Of a stretch of DNA of 64,000 bases, positions 44,928 to 53,398 are shown one piece after another. Position numbers and translations under genes: made by a program. Under the pieces are notes generated by a model. It was not told the origin of the DNA. It ran no database searches and worked only from the letters and a program-made list of their open reading frames with translations. Each line of letters begins with the position of its first letter. Position 1 is the first letter of the stretch. Source of the stretch: an uncultured Collinsella sp. (lineage in GTDB: Bacteria; Actinomycetota; Coriobacteriia; Coriobacteriales; Coriobacteriaceae); assembly GCA_902496455.1 (NCBI GenBank), contig CABVAY010000001.1, positions 69,094 through 133,093 on the forward strand. Reading direction: 5' to 3'.

Positions 44928-45407
44928 CTACACGCCGGCGGCGATGCCGGTGCGGTCGTGGATGGCGCCATGCGGGCAGACGACGGCGCACATGCCGCAC
45001 GACAGGCAGTCCACGCCGTCGATATGGGCGCAGTTGTCCTCGATGCGGATAGCGCCGGCAGGGCACTTTTTGGCGCACATACCGCAACCGATACAGCTCG
45101 TGTCGCAGACCTTGCGCGCAATGGCACCCTTATCGGTGTTGTTGCAGCGCACCAGAATGTTCTGGTAGCCGGGGACGAAGGCAATCACGCGCTGCGGGCA
45201 CGCCACGCCGCACAGGCCACAGCCCGTGCACTTGGAGCGGTCCACGCGGGCGATGCCATCGACCAGCGCAATGGCGCCGTGGGGGCAGGCCGTGACGCAG
45301 GCGCCACAGCCAATGCAGCCTTCGCTGCAGCGGGCATCGCCGCCTGCGGAGGCGCAACCGCTTCCGCAGGCAACGTAGGCCACGTTATGTTGAATGGATT
45401 TGGCCAT
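44928..45407 (-). CDS. Ferredoxin-like protein with four [4Fe-4S] motifs
   Basis: 159-aa iron-sulfur protein. Four CxxCxxCxxxCP motifs: CIGCGACVTACP, CTGCGLCGVACP, CIGCGMCAKKCP and CLSCGMCAVVCP, plus Cys residues near the N-terminus. It lies 12 nt upstream of the xanthine dehydrogenase and 11 nt after YgfK, so it probably carries electrons between them (inference). E. coli has a comparable Fe-S gene (ygfS) in its cluster. Confidence 0.88.
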   Translation of the reverse strand: MAKSIQHNVAYVACGSGCASAGGDARCSEGCIGCGACVTACPHGAIALVDGIARVDRSKCTGCGLCGVACPQRVIAFVPGYQNILVRCNNTDKGAIARKVCDTSCIGCGMCAKKCPAGAIRIEDNCAHIDGVDCLSCGMCAVVCPHGAIHDRTGIAAGV

Positions 45408-45418
45408 AAGAGACTCGC

Positions 45419-48418
45419 CTATTTCTTAAGAAGGTACGAATAGTTGTCGCGCACAGCCCTGATGGTCAGGCGGACGGCCTCGGGAAGACCGGTGTTGACG
45501 GCATCGACCGAGACGGTGCGGACCGTGCCGGCGACGCGAACCTTAAAGTGGTCCTCGTCCACGGCCAGGAAGCCCTCGTTCTCGGAGTTCTCCATGTCCT
45601 CCTCGCTCCAGAACAGGGTGAGCTTGTCCTTGTAGGGACGACCCTCCTGGTAAGGGCAGAACACGGCGCAGTTGCCGCACTCGTTGCACATGCCGTCGAC
45701 ATGGACGACCTGATGCTTGGCCAGGCCCGGCACCTTAATTGCCACGTTGGCGCGGTTGGGGCACACGTCGCAGCAGACCTCGCACACCGAGCCGCAGCCC
45801 AGGCAGCGGGTCTTGGTGCAGTTGCGCTTGTCGCGGCACAGCGACCCCTTGCGCTCGTAGCAGGTGTCCTCGCGGCCGGCCTGAGCATTCTGGTCGGCGT
45901 ACTTGTTAAAGTCCACGCCGGCGATGGCACGGGCAACCTCGGCGGCATCGGCGATGGCCTCGACCACGGTGGCAGGACCGCGACGGCAGTCGCCCGCAGC
46001 CCAGACGCCCTCGACGCCGGTGGAGGTGGCGGCAAGGCGGCCGCGACGGTCGTGCTCGACGCCCGCGGCATCGTACAGGCTGGCGTCGATGCCCTCGCCC
46101 ACGGCGCAGATCACCGTGGTGGCGGGAAGCTCGACGGTCTCGCCCGTGGCGACGGGGCTGCGACGGCCGCTTGCATCCGGCTCGCCAAGCTCCATAACAT
46201 CGCAGGTCAGCACGGCGCCGTTGAACGCCTTGGGCGCCAGCAACTCGCAGAACTCAACGCCGTCGGTAAGAGCAAGATCGAGCTCTTCCTCGTCAGCGGG
46301 CATCTGCTTCTTGGTGCGGCGATACACCAGGCGCACGTTCTTCACGCCAGCCAGACGCTTGGCCACGCGGGCCGCGTCCATGGCGGTGTTACCGGCGCCA
46401 ATGACCACGACGTCCTCGCCCAGCTCGAGTTTCTCGCCCTTCTTGGCGGCCTCGAGGAACTCCAGCACGTCGAGCTCGGCACCCTCGCCTAGGCCCGCAG
46501 AGCCGGGCATCCAGGCACCGGTGGCCACGACCACGTCGGTAAAGCCCTGGGCCTTGAGCTCGTCAATGGAATCAACGCGAGCGTTGAGCTGCACCTTGGC
46601 GCCAAAGGCCAGGCAGAGCTCGGCATCGTGGGAGATATCGTCGCTCGCGATGCGGAACTCGGGAATCACGTGACGGACCACGCCACCGAGCGAATCGCGG
46701 GCCTCAAAGATGGTGACGGGCACGCCGGCGCGCGTCAGGAAGAATGCCGTCGCCAGGCCGGCCGGGCCGCCGCCGATAACGGCAACGTTGCGCTCGCCGT
46801 CGTTTGCGATGGCCTGGGCGCGCAGCTTGGGCAGCACGGCGGTCATGGCCTCGCGGGCGGCCTTGAGCTTGCTGGCGCGGATCTGGGCGCCCTCGGGCTC
46901 GTAAAATGCACGCTCGCAGGCACGGCCGCAGGGATGCGGGCAGATGGTACCGGTAATGAACGGCAGGGCGTTGCGCTCGATGATGATGTTGAGCGCGTCC
47001 TCGTAGCGGCCCTCGTCAACAGCCGCCAGATAGGCGGGAATATCCTGCTGGATGGGGCAGCTCGTGCGGCACGGCGTGGTAAAGCAATCGGAAAGCGGGC
47101 TCTTGCCGGCGACCTTGCGGTCGGGCAGCGGACGCAGCGGCTTCTTGTAGAGCGGGTTGGTGAGCGAATCAGCCTGGATCGCGGTCACGGCCTCGAGAGA
47201 GACGCCCGCGAACGGCTTGCCGTCCAGATCGGTAAACTCACCGGCCATCTGGCTAAAGCGCTCGTAGCCACCGGGCTTGAGCACGTCGGTCGCCAGGGTA
47301 ACGGGCCAAATGCCGGCATCGTACAGGGCGCGGATGTTGTAGACCGTGGCACCGCCAGAGTAGCTAATGCGTAGTTTGCCATCGAACTGCTCGGTAATGC
47401 GGCGGGCAGCCTCGATGGTCAGCGAGAACAGCGAACGGCCGGACATGTACATCTCGGTGGAGGGCAGCTCGTTTCTCGTCACGTCGACGGGGAACGTGTT
47501 GGTCAGCTTGACGCCAAACTCCAAGCCGCGCTCGGCGCACAGGGCAATCAGGCGCTCGAACATGGGCACGGCATCGGCCCACTGCAGGTCCTCGCGGAAG
47601 TGCGTGTCATCGAAGACGATGTAGTCAAAGCCCAGCTCGTTGAGGCGCTGACGTGCAAACTCATAGCCCAGCAGCGTGGGGTTGCACTTGATGTAGGTGT
47701 TGAGGCCCTTCTCGGTGATCAGATAGGTCGCGATGCGCTCGATCTCGGCGGGCGGGCAGCCGTGCAGGGTGGACTCGGTGATGGAGTTGGAAACGCGTGC
47801 CGGGATGGACTCGACAAACGCGGCGTCGACATGCTCAAACTTGTCCAGGTTGGCGAGCGCCCAGGCACGGCACTCGTTCCAGACGTCAGAGCCGCTGGCG
47901 TCCTTCATGCCCTCGATGTAGGCGTCGACCTTGGGGCTCTTGATGCCCTCCAGGTCATAGCCCACGGACATGTTAAAGACAAAGCCGTCCGGGCTGCCCA
48001 GGCCATACTCGCGGGCAATCAGGTGGCAGGCAAACCATGCCTTCACGTACTCGGCAAAGGCCTGCGGAACCTCGAGCTCGGTCGACCACTCGCAGTTGTA
48101 GCACTCGTCCTGCGCCACGATGCAGGGTTTGTTCACACACTTGGAGAGCTCCTCGCCGTCCATAACCTGAACGGTCTTGAGCTCAAAGAAGCGGGAACCG
48201 GCCACATAAGAGGCCACGATGTTCTGGGCCAGCTGCGTGTTGGGGCCGGCGGCCGGGCCAAACGGAGTCTCGATGCGCTCGTCAAAAATGGGAAGCGCGC
48301 CCTCCTGGTTGGTCGTGACCATCTTGCGCACGCCAAAGATGGCGTCCTGGGTCTTGTGCTCCTCGATGATCCAGTTCATCAGCTGCGAAAACGGGATCGG
48401 CCTCATAATGTCGCTCAT
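45419..48418 (-). CDS. ygfK: YgfK, putative selenate reductase-type flavo-iron-sulfur protein
   Basis: 999-aa protein of the YgfK family. The N-terminus is a dihydroorotate-dehydrogenase-like barrel (MRPIPFSQLMNWIIEEHKTQ). The middle is glutamate-synthase small-subunit-like: Fe-S motif CFTTPCRTSCPIQQDIPAYL, FAD loop AVIGGGPAGLATAFF and NAD loop VVIGAGNTAMDAARVAKRL. The C-terminus has ferredoxin motifs (CLGCGSVCEVCCDVCP, CNECGNCAVFCPYQ). Named for selenate reduction in E. coli, but conserved in purine-degradation clusters, where it is thought to reduce a pathway intermediate. The start at 48418 has GAGAGGAG upstream; the frame is open to 48541. Confidence 0.92.
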   Translation of the reverse strand: MSDIMRPIPFSQLMNWIIEEHKTQDAIFGVRKMVTTNQEGALPIFDERIETPFGPAAGPNTQLAQNIVASYVAGSRFFELKTVQVMDGEELSKCVNKPCIVAQDECYNCEWSTELEVPQAFAEYVKAWFACHLIAREYGLGSPDGFVFNMSVGYDLEGIKSPKVDAYIEGMKDASGSDVWNECRAWALANLDKFEHVDAAFVESIPARVSNSITESTLHGCPPAEIERIATYLITEKGLNTYIKCNPTLLGYEFARQRLNELGFDYIVFDDTHFREDLQWADAVPMFERLIALCAERGLEFGVKLTNTFPVDVTRNELPSTEMYMSGRSLFSLTIEAARRITEQFDGKLRISYSGGATVYNIRALYDAGIWPVTLATDVLKPGGYERFSQMAGEFTDLDGKPFAGVSLEAVTAIQADSLTNPLYKKPLRPLPDRKVAGKSPLSDCFTTPCRTSCPIQQDIPAYLAAVDEGRYEDALNIIIERNALPFITGTICPHPCGRACERAFYEPEGAQIRASKLKAAREAMTAVLPKLRAQAIANDGERNVAVIGGGPAGLATAFFLTRAGVPVTIFEARDSLGGVVRHVIPEFRIASDDISHDAELCLAFGAKVQLNARVDSIDELKAQGFTDVVVATGAWMPGSAGLGEGAELDVLEFLEAAKKGEKLELGEDVVVIGAGNTAMDAARVAKRLAGVKNVRLVYRRTKKQMPADEEELDLALTDGVEFCELLAPKAFNGAVLTCDVMELGEPDASGRRSPVATGETVELPATTVICAVGEGIDASLYDAAGVEHDRRGRLAATSTGVEGVWAAGDCRRGPATVVEAIADAAEVARAIAGVDFNKYADQNAQAGREDTCYERKGSLCRDKRNCTKTRCLGCGSVCEVCCDVCPNRANVAIKVPGLAKHQVVHVDGMCNECGNCAVFCPYQEGRPYKDKLTLFWSEEDMENSENEGFLAVDEDHFKVRVAGTVRTVSVDAVNTGLPEAVRLTIRAVRDNYSYLLKK

Positions 48419-48516
48419 AATGAGCTCCTCTCTGTAACGCTCGGCGAGACCGCGCGACGGGCGCAAATACGGTGTAGCGCTAGCACAGCGCCGGCGACCC
48501 CGCGGAGGCCGCCTAT

Positions 48517-48552
48517 GCGCGCGCCGGATGCGGCGAAACATCCGACGCGCGC
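48517..48552 (-). other. GC-rich hairpin between ssnA and ygfK
   Basis: GCGCGCG-C-CGGATG pairs with CATCCG-A-CGCGCGC, 13 bp with one mismatch and an 8-nt loop, starting 16 nt after the ssnA stop. There is no U-run; it is probably an mRNA-stability or partial termination element in a 149-nt gap. Confidence 0.55.
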
Positions 48553-48567
48553 GAATCTCCAGTTGGA

Positions 48568-49923
48568 TTAGTACACGCGATCGTTGAGCGTGCTCCAGAG
48601 CTTCTTGGACTCAGCCATGGTCCACGCGTTGATCTTGTCCTCATCGATACCGACAAACTCGCGATCCTTGTACAGGACACGACCGTTGATGATGGTGGTG
48701 CGGCAGTTTTTGCCCATCATGCCAAAGAGCATGTGGCCGTCGATGTTCTCCTCGCTCAGCGGCGTAAAGGGCTTGTAGTCCATAACGATGACGTCGGCGG
48801 CGGCGCCGGCCTCGAGCACGCCGAGTTTGCGATCGAAGTACTTGCTCGCCATCTTGGCGTTGTTCTCAAACAGCATCGTCATGGCCTCGCACCAGCCCAC
48901 GTTGGGCATGGCGGCGTTGTGGCGCTGAATGATCAGGAAGACCTTGAGGCTCTCGAGCATATCGTGAGTGTAGGCGTCGGTGCCCATGCACACGGGGATA
49001 CCGCGGCGGAAGAACTCGAGCACGGGGGCGCAGCCCACGGCGTTGCCCATATTGGATTCGGGGTTGTTGACCAGCCAAGTGCCGGACTCCTTGACGATAT
49101 CCATCTCGGCAGGCGTCACGTGGATGCAGTGGCCGAGCATGGTGTCGGGACCCAGCAGGTTGTGCTGCAGTAGGCGCTCGACAGGGCTGATGCCGCCGCG
49201 GTTGAGGCGGGAGTCCCACACGTCGTTCATGCCCTCGCACACATGGATGTGGAAGCCGGTCAGGCCGTTGTTGGCCTCGGCCATCTTGTCCATGGTCTCG
49301 TCCGACAGCGTAAAGGTGGCGTGACCGCCAAACATGGCGGCGATCATGTGGTTATCGTTATCGCGACGCTCCTTGGCGGCCCACTGGGCAAACTCGGCGT
49401 TCTCGGCAATGGCCTGGTCGCATTTTTCCTGGCCGCGACGATCGGAGACCTCGTAGCACAGGCATGAACGCATGCCCAGCTCCTGCGCGGCATCCTTAAT
49501 GGTAAAGAGGCTTCCCGGGATCTCGCAGAAGCTCGCATGGTGATCGAAGATCGTGGTGACGCCATCGCGGATGGAGTCAAGAATCGTGGCATAGGCGCTG
49601 GCCTTGGTGCCGTCGAGCGTCAGGTTGTCGTCGATCTTCCACCACTGCTGCTCAAGATTCTCCAGGAAGTTGGTGGGGTTGCAGCCCTTGATGGCAAGGC
49701 CGCGGGCCAGACCCGAGTAGATGTGGGTGTGGCAGTTGATAAGTCCGGGCATGATGAGGTTGCCCTGGGCGTCGACGTACTCGGCATCCGGGTACTTGGC
49801 CTTGAGCTCGCACTCGGGGCCCACTTCGACGATCGTATCTCCGTCAATGGCGACCGCACCGTTTGGAATGAACGGGGTCTGAGCGTTGCGGGTAAAGACG
49901 GAACCGTTAGCGACCAGAAGCAT
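48568..49923 (-). CDS. ssnA: SsnA-type aminohydrolase
   Basis: 451-aa amidohydrolase of the SsnA group (guanine deaminase / chlorohydrolase-like). Metal and active-site motifs: LINCHTHIYSGLARG, FDHHASFCE, GFHIHVCEG, MLGHCIHVTP and MGTDAYTHDM. It is a core gene of selenium-dependent purine catabolism clusters. The start at 49923 (MLLVANGSVF) has AAGGGAG 7 nt upstream, better than the frame start at 49941. The exact substrate is not established. Confidence 0.9.
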   Translation of the reverse strand: MLLVANGSVFTRNAQTPFIPNGAVAIDGDTIVEVGPECELKAKYPDAEYVDAQGNLIMPGLINCHTHIYSGLARGLAIKGCNPTNFLENLEQQWWKIDDNLTLDGTKASAYATILDSIRDGVTTIFDHHASFCEIPGSLFTIKDAAQELGMRSCLCYEVSDRRGQEKCDQAIAENAEFAQWAAKERRDNDNHMIAAMFGGHATFTLSDETMDKMAEANNGLTGFHIHVCEGMNDVWDSRLNRGGISPVERLLQHNLLGPDTMLGHCIHVTPAEMDIVKESGTWLVNNPESNMGNAVGCAPVLEFFRRGIPVCMGTDAYTHDMLESLKVFLIIQRHNAAMPNVGWCEAMTMLFENNAKMASKYFDRKLGVLEAGAAADVIVMDYKPFTPLSEENIDGHMLFGMMGKNCRTTIINGRVLYKDREFVGIDEDKINAWTMAESKKLWSTLNDRVY

Positions 49924-49940
49924 GGATGCTCCCTTCAACA

Positions 49941-50101
49941 TCAGAGGCGGGGTTTGACACCTCTGACATGGCGGAGTGCGAAGCGCCGGCCTACACCGGA
50001 AACGGGCCCTCTCCCGTCAACGCTTCACCAAAGGGACAAACCCTTTGAAGTGCGGCTTGGCGCCGCATGACGTCGGCGGACGAGGCGATACGTCCGCCGA
50101 C
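49941..50101 (-). ncRNA. Structured leader upstream of ssnA (candidate cis-regulatory RNA)
   Basis: The 195-nt gap between the permease and ssnA is nearly all paired on the minus strand. In 5' to 3' order: GTCGGCGGACG/CGTCCGCCGAC (50072-50101), TGCGGC/GCCGCA (50051-50067), CAAAGGG/CCCTTTG (50029-50047), a three-way junction (49976-50028) closed by GTG..AAGCG with CGCTT..CAC and carrying ACGGG/CCCGT and CCGG/CCGG hairpins, and TCAGAGG/CCTCTGA (49941-49966) just before the ribosome-binding site. I do not recognise a known riboswitch. Confidence 0.45.
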
Positions 50102-50118
50102 AAATAGCACCGAATTGG

Positions 50119-51513
50119 TTACTTCTTGCTCTCGGGCAAGACCAGATCCACGGCAGCGTCCTTGGCAGCATCGATGTGCTGAGCCACGACCGGCGTCTGC
50201 GGAAGAATCAGGTTAAGGACAATGGCCATGATGGCGGTGGGGGTTACAGCATTGGAGCCGATGACGGTGGGCACCCAGGTGGGCATACCCTCACCGGCAA
50301 GGCAACCGCTGGCCATCCAGATACCCAGGCCAAAGACGACGGAGGTACCGACGATGGTGGTAGTGCGCTGCGTGAGGCCCTCGCGGGTGAACATGCGCAC
50401 GCCGTTCATGGTGATGGTGCCAAAGACGCCGACGGTCGCGCCGCCGATGACGGGCTGCGGGATAGCGGAAAGAACGGCAGAGAGCTGCGGGAACAGACCG
50501 GCAATGGCAAAGACGGCCGCGATGATCACAAAGACCCACTTGTTGACGACCTTGTTGGAGCAGATGATGCCCACGTTCTGGCCAAGGGCGCTGGTGGGAA
50601 GACCGCCCAGCAGGCCGCCGACCATAGAGGTGAGGCCCTGGGACACGATAGCGCCGGAGAGCTCGCGCTCGGTGGGCATACGGTCGATAGAGCCCAGGCA
50701 GGCGGCGGAGACGTCACCGATAACCTGGATGGCAACCATGGGGAACACGACGGCGAGGGTAATGCAGACCTCGGGATCAAACTCGAGCGCGTAGGGCATG
50801 AGCTTGGGAAGGGCGAAGACCTGAGCGGTAGCAACGCTGGAGAAGTCGATCATGCCAAAGGGGATCGAAACGATCATGCCAACGATCATGCCAAAGAACA
50901 CGGATCCCAGCTTGAGCGTGCCCTTGCCAAAGTTGGCGAGCGCAAAGACCACGGCGAAGGTGATAAGAGCGACGCACCAGGCCTGCGGGGTGCCCCACAG
51001 CGGCGTACCCATACCGCCGGCCATATACTTGACGGCCGTGGGATACAGCGAAACGCCGATGGAGAAGATGACCGTACCGGTCACGACGGGCGGGAACAGC
51101 CACTTGATCTTGCTGTAGGCCAGACCAAAGAGGACCGCGACGGCACCGCCGACAATCTCGCCGCCCAGCAGCGCACCAAAGCTAAAGCCCGAGGCGCCCA
51201 TGGCCTGAAGGGCCGGCAGGAACGCGAACGAGACGCCCATGACGATGGGCAGGCCGCCGCCGATGCGACGGAAGGGGGCGAAAGCCTGAAGGGCCGTGTC
51301 GATCGCCGAAAGAATGAGCGCGACCTGGATGATGTCGGTGCTCTGCTGGCTATTAAAGCCGTAGACGCCGGCCATGATGACCGCCGGGGTAATGATGCCG
51401 GCAAACGATGCCAGTACGTGCTGAAGGGCACACGGGATCATTTCCTTAACGGGAGGCATACCTTCGCGAGTGAACAGGGCTTCAGTGCCGTTCGTAACCG
51501 TCTCCTGGGTCAT
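50119..51513 (-). CDS. NCS2 nucleobase:cation symporter (xanthine/uric acid permease type)
   Basis: 464-aa permease with about 14 membrane segments. Family features: ALQHVLASFAGIITPAVIMA near the N-terminus, the QxxGDVSAA region as VIGDVSAACLG, and GGLPTSALGQNVGI. It would import purine bases or urate using an ion gradient. It heads the right-hand purine operon and is divergent from the second YheO regulator. NCS2 members differ in substrate by few residues, so the base carried is uncertain. Confidence 0.92.
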   Translation of the reverse strand: MTQETVTNGTEALFTREGMPPVKEMIPCALQHVLASFAGIITPAVIMAGVYGFNSQQSTDIIQVALILSAIDTALQAFAPFRRIGGGLPIVMGVSFAFLPALQAMGASGFSFGALLGGEIVGGAVAVLFGLAYSKIKWLFPPVVTGTVIFSIGVSLYPTAVKYMAGGMGTPLWGTPQAWCVALITFAVVFALANFGKGTLKLGSVFFGMIVGMIVSIPFGMIDFSSVATAQVFALPKLMPYALEFDPEVCITLAVVFPMVAIQVIGDVSAACLGSIDRMPTERELSGAIVSQGLTSMVGGLLGGLPTSALGQNVGIICSNKVVNKWVFVIIAAVFAIAGLFPQLSAVLSAIPQPVIGGATVGVFGTITMNGVRMFTREGLTQRTTTIVGTSVVFGLGIWMASGCLAGEGMPTWVPTVIGSNAVTPTAIMAIVLNLILPQTPVVAQHIDAAKDAAVDLVLPESKK

Positions 51514-51865
51514 TTGACCACCAATCCTCGAAGTAGTTGTTTTCGCATCTAACGCTCTATTGTGACGCAGTGCGGGGTTGAGGTTGTGCCTTCATTGCAT
51601 ATCGTATTAAAGATGATTCTCATTCTCAATAATAATTTTTTGTTATCAGACTATTCTTCAGCTGAAATAACGCATTTCCGCAGGTCAGGAAAGTGTCTGG
51701 TCAAAATAACATCTAACTTTTCTTTTGGTCGACCGTTTACCGCCAAATTCCTACCGTTCGTCTGTATTACGCAATGTACCTGCGAATATGCGAGATGAGG
51801 AATGGCGTGTTACCATGAGAAAAAATTGTTATGAACATTTCCGATTTCACCCCAAGGAGTTGCCC
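51514..51865. promoter_or_regulatory. A/T-rich divergent promoter region between the NCS2 permease and YheO genes
   Basis: 352 nt without a gene, much more A/T-rich than its surroundings. It must hold the promoters for both divergent genes; none stands out enough to place. Near 51612-51626 the minus strand reads GAGAATGAGAATCAT, two GATAAT-like hexamers plus a partial inverse, faintly like a Fur-type box. Nothing else is recognised. Confidence 0.35.
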
Positions 51866-52522
51866 GTGAACGAGACCGTACGTCGCTTTTTGCCGATGGT
51901 CGATTTCCTGGAGCAGATACTCGGTAAGAACAGCGAAATCGTGCTGCACGATTTCTCGGATCCCGACCACGCCATCGTCGATATTCGCAACGGCATCGTG
52001 AGCGGCCGCAAGGTCGGCGGCCCCGCCACCGATCTGGCACTCAAGATCATGCACGACGCCAAGTATCGCGACCTGCCGTTTATTACGGGCTACGAGGGGC
52101 GCGGTGCCGGTGGCAAGACGCTGGAGTCGGCGACGTACTTTATCCGCGAGAATGACGAGATCGTCGGTATGCTCTGCGTCAACACCGACCTCTCGACCGT
52201 GCGCTCCATCAACGCCATGGCGCAGCAGCTCATGGCATGCTTCGACGCTGTGCCCAGGCAGGCGGAGCCTGCGTCTATCGAAGTCGAAAGTCTTTCGGAG
52301 TCTACACAGGAGCTCATCGACCGCAGCATTACCGAGTTGCTGAGCGCGCGCGGGCTGGATGTAGCGTCGCTTGGTCAGAGCGACCGCGTGGACGTCATTC
52401 GCCACCTCAACGGCAACGGGGTGTTCATGCTCAAGGGAGCCGTGGCCTGCGCCGCCACCGCGCTGGGCATCTCGGAGCCCAGCGTCTACCGCTACCTGCA
52501 AAAAGTCCGCAAGGAAGGCTAA
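51866..52522 (+). CDS. YheO-type PAS/HTH transcriptional regulator (second copy)
   Basis: 218-aa paralogue of the regulator at 25702. The PAS part has SEIVLHDFSDPDHAIVDIRN and IVGMLCVNTDLSTVRSI; the helix-turn-helix part has RVDVIRHLNGNGVFMLKGAV then ALGISEPSVYRYL. The GTG start at 51866 follows AAGGAG by 6 nt and gives the same length as the paralogue; longer in-frame starts lack a site. Divergent from the purine permease, so probably its regulator. Confidence 0.85.
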   Translation: MNETVRRFLPMVDFLEQILGKNSEIVLHDFSDPDHAIVDIRNGIVSGRKVGGPATDLALKIMHDAKYRDLPFITGYEGRGAGGKTLESATYFIRENDEIVGMLCVNTDLSTVRSINAMAQQLMACFDAVPRQAEPASIEVESLSESTQELIDRSITELLSARGLDVASLGQSDRVDVIRHLNGNGVFMLKGAVACAATALGISEPSVYRYLQKVRKEG

Positions 52523-52540
52523 CCCGCTGATTCCTTGGGA

Positions 52541-52569
52541 GCGGAGGAAAACGGATCATTTTTGTCGCA
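52541..52569. repeat. Half copy of the GGACGGAGGGAAACGG repeat family
   Basis: GGAGCGGAGGAAAACGGATC followed by ATTTTTG resembles the right arm of the inverted repeat at 53221-53293. It is a single arm without a good partner and lies just after the regulator stop codon. Confidence 0.55.
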
Positions 52570-52578
52570 TCGCTTGAC

Positions 52579-52612
52579 AAAAGACCCTGCAGCTCGCACT
52601 GCAGGGTCTTTT
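52579..52612. terminator. Bidirectional terminator between the YheO and ridA genes
   Basis: A perfect 14-bp stem: AAAAGACCCTGCAG (52579-52592) and CTGCAGGGTCTTTT (52599-52612), with a 6-nt loop, A-run on one side and T-run on the other. It serves the convergent regulator (+) and ridA (-). Confidence 0.95.
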
Positions 52613-52642
52613 TGCATGTCATGTTTAGTTGTTGCCAACGCC

Positions 52643-53020
52643 TTAGAGAGCGGCGACGACCTCGATCTCAACCAGACCGCCGGCCGGAAGGGCGGCAACC
52701 TGGAAAGCGCTGCGCGCGGGGAACGGAGCCTCGAACTTGGAGGCGTAGATCTCGTTCACGGCAGCGAAGTCGGCGATGTCGGCCAGGTAGACCGTGGTCT
52801 TGACGACATCGGCAAAGGTGGCGCCGGCAGCGGTCAGCAGAGCCTCGACGTTAGCAAGGGACTGCTTGGCCTGGGCCTCGACGCCCTCGGGCAGCTTGCC
52901 GGTTGCGGGGTCGATGCCCAGCTGGCCGGACAGGAACACCATGTTGCCGGTCTGGATACCGGGGGAATACGGGCCGATGGCTGCGGGTGCGTTATCGGAA
53001 GACACGACGGTCTTGCTCAT
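52643..53020 (-). CDS. ridA: RidA-family enamine/imine deaminase
   Basis: 125-aa protein of the RidA (YjgF) family, which hydrolyses reactive 2-aminoacrylate-type enamines. Diagnostic IGPYSPGIQTGNMVFLSGQL and the Arg in FPARSAFQVAALP. The start at 53020 has AAGGAG upstream. Since diaminopropionate ammonia-lyase releases such enamines, a clean-up role for the purine pathway is reasonable (inference). Confidence 0.95.
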   Translation of the reverse strand: MSKTVVSSDNAPAAIGPYSPGIQTGNMVFLSGQLGIDPATGKLPEGVEAQAKQSLANVEALLTAAGATFADVVKTTVYLADIADFAAVNEIYASKFEAPFPARSAFQVAALPAGGLVEIEVVAAL

Positions 53021-53220
53021 GTTTTTCTCCTTACGATCAGATAGAGAGCGTGAGCGCGGCGTTCGCACCGGGAGGCACAATTCGGTCTGAACACCGCGCT
53101 TGATTTGGGATAGTACTCAAGGTTTCCGCGCGATGCAAGATTATTATCACGTTGCGAGAATAATTTATCGCCCAACGGCACCTGTCGGCCGCTGAACGGC
53201 ACGACCGGACGGTGAAGCTC

Positions 53221-53293
53221 AAAATGATCCGTTTCCCTCCGTCCCCATCGGATCAGGTAATCCATAGGGGACGGAGGGAAACGGGTCATTTTT
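53221..53293. repeat. Large inverted repeat in the ridA-U32 gap
   Basis: Left arm AAAATGATCCGTTTCCCTCC continuing GTCCCC (53221-53246) pairs with the right arm 53267-53293 with one mismatch, about 26 bp. The gap between is 20 nt. Inside the left part TGATCCG and CGGATCA (53225-53231, 53249-53255) form an alternative small stem. Gene-free stretch 53021-53398 holds nothing else recognisable apart from a TATACT hexamer at 53361. Confidence 0.85.
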
Positions 53294-53398
53294 GCTGCAA
53301 GGACTGCTGAAGACTTTATCCCGCTTGGAGCACGGGCATCGCCCGCCGCAACAGCACCACTATACTTTTGAGTATCTGAGCATTTTGAAAGGCAGGAT

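Noticed and set aside
43548..45443. Plus-strand open frame of 631 codons
   Set aside because: Antisense to the xanthine dehydrogenase and ferredoxin genes; composition is an Ala/Gly/His-rich shadow.
48419..48541. N-terminal extension of YgfK
   Set aside because: Arg-rich, antisense-like composition; the ATG at 48418 has a ribosome-binding site and matches the family start.
49976..50028. Purine riboswitch aptamer
   Set aside because: A three-way junction is present, but the conserved junction sequence and the kissing-loop sequences of the purine class are absent.
51600..51630. Fur box
   Set aside because: Only two imperfect hexamers match, in A/T-rich promoter DNA; too weak to call and no iron gene is near.
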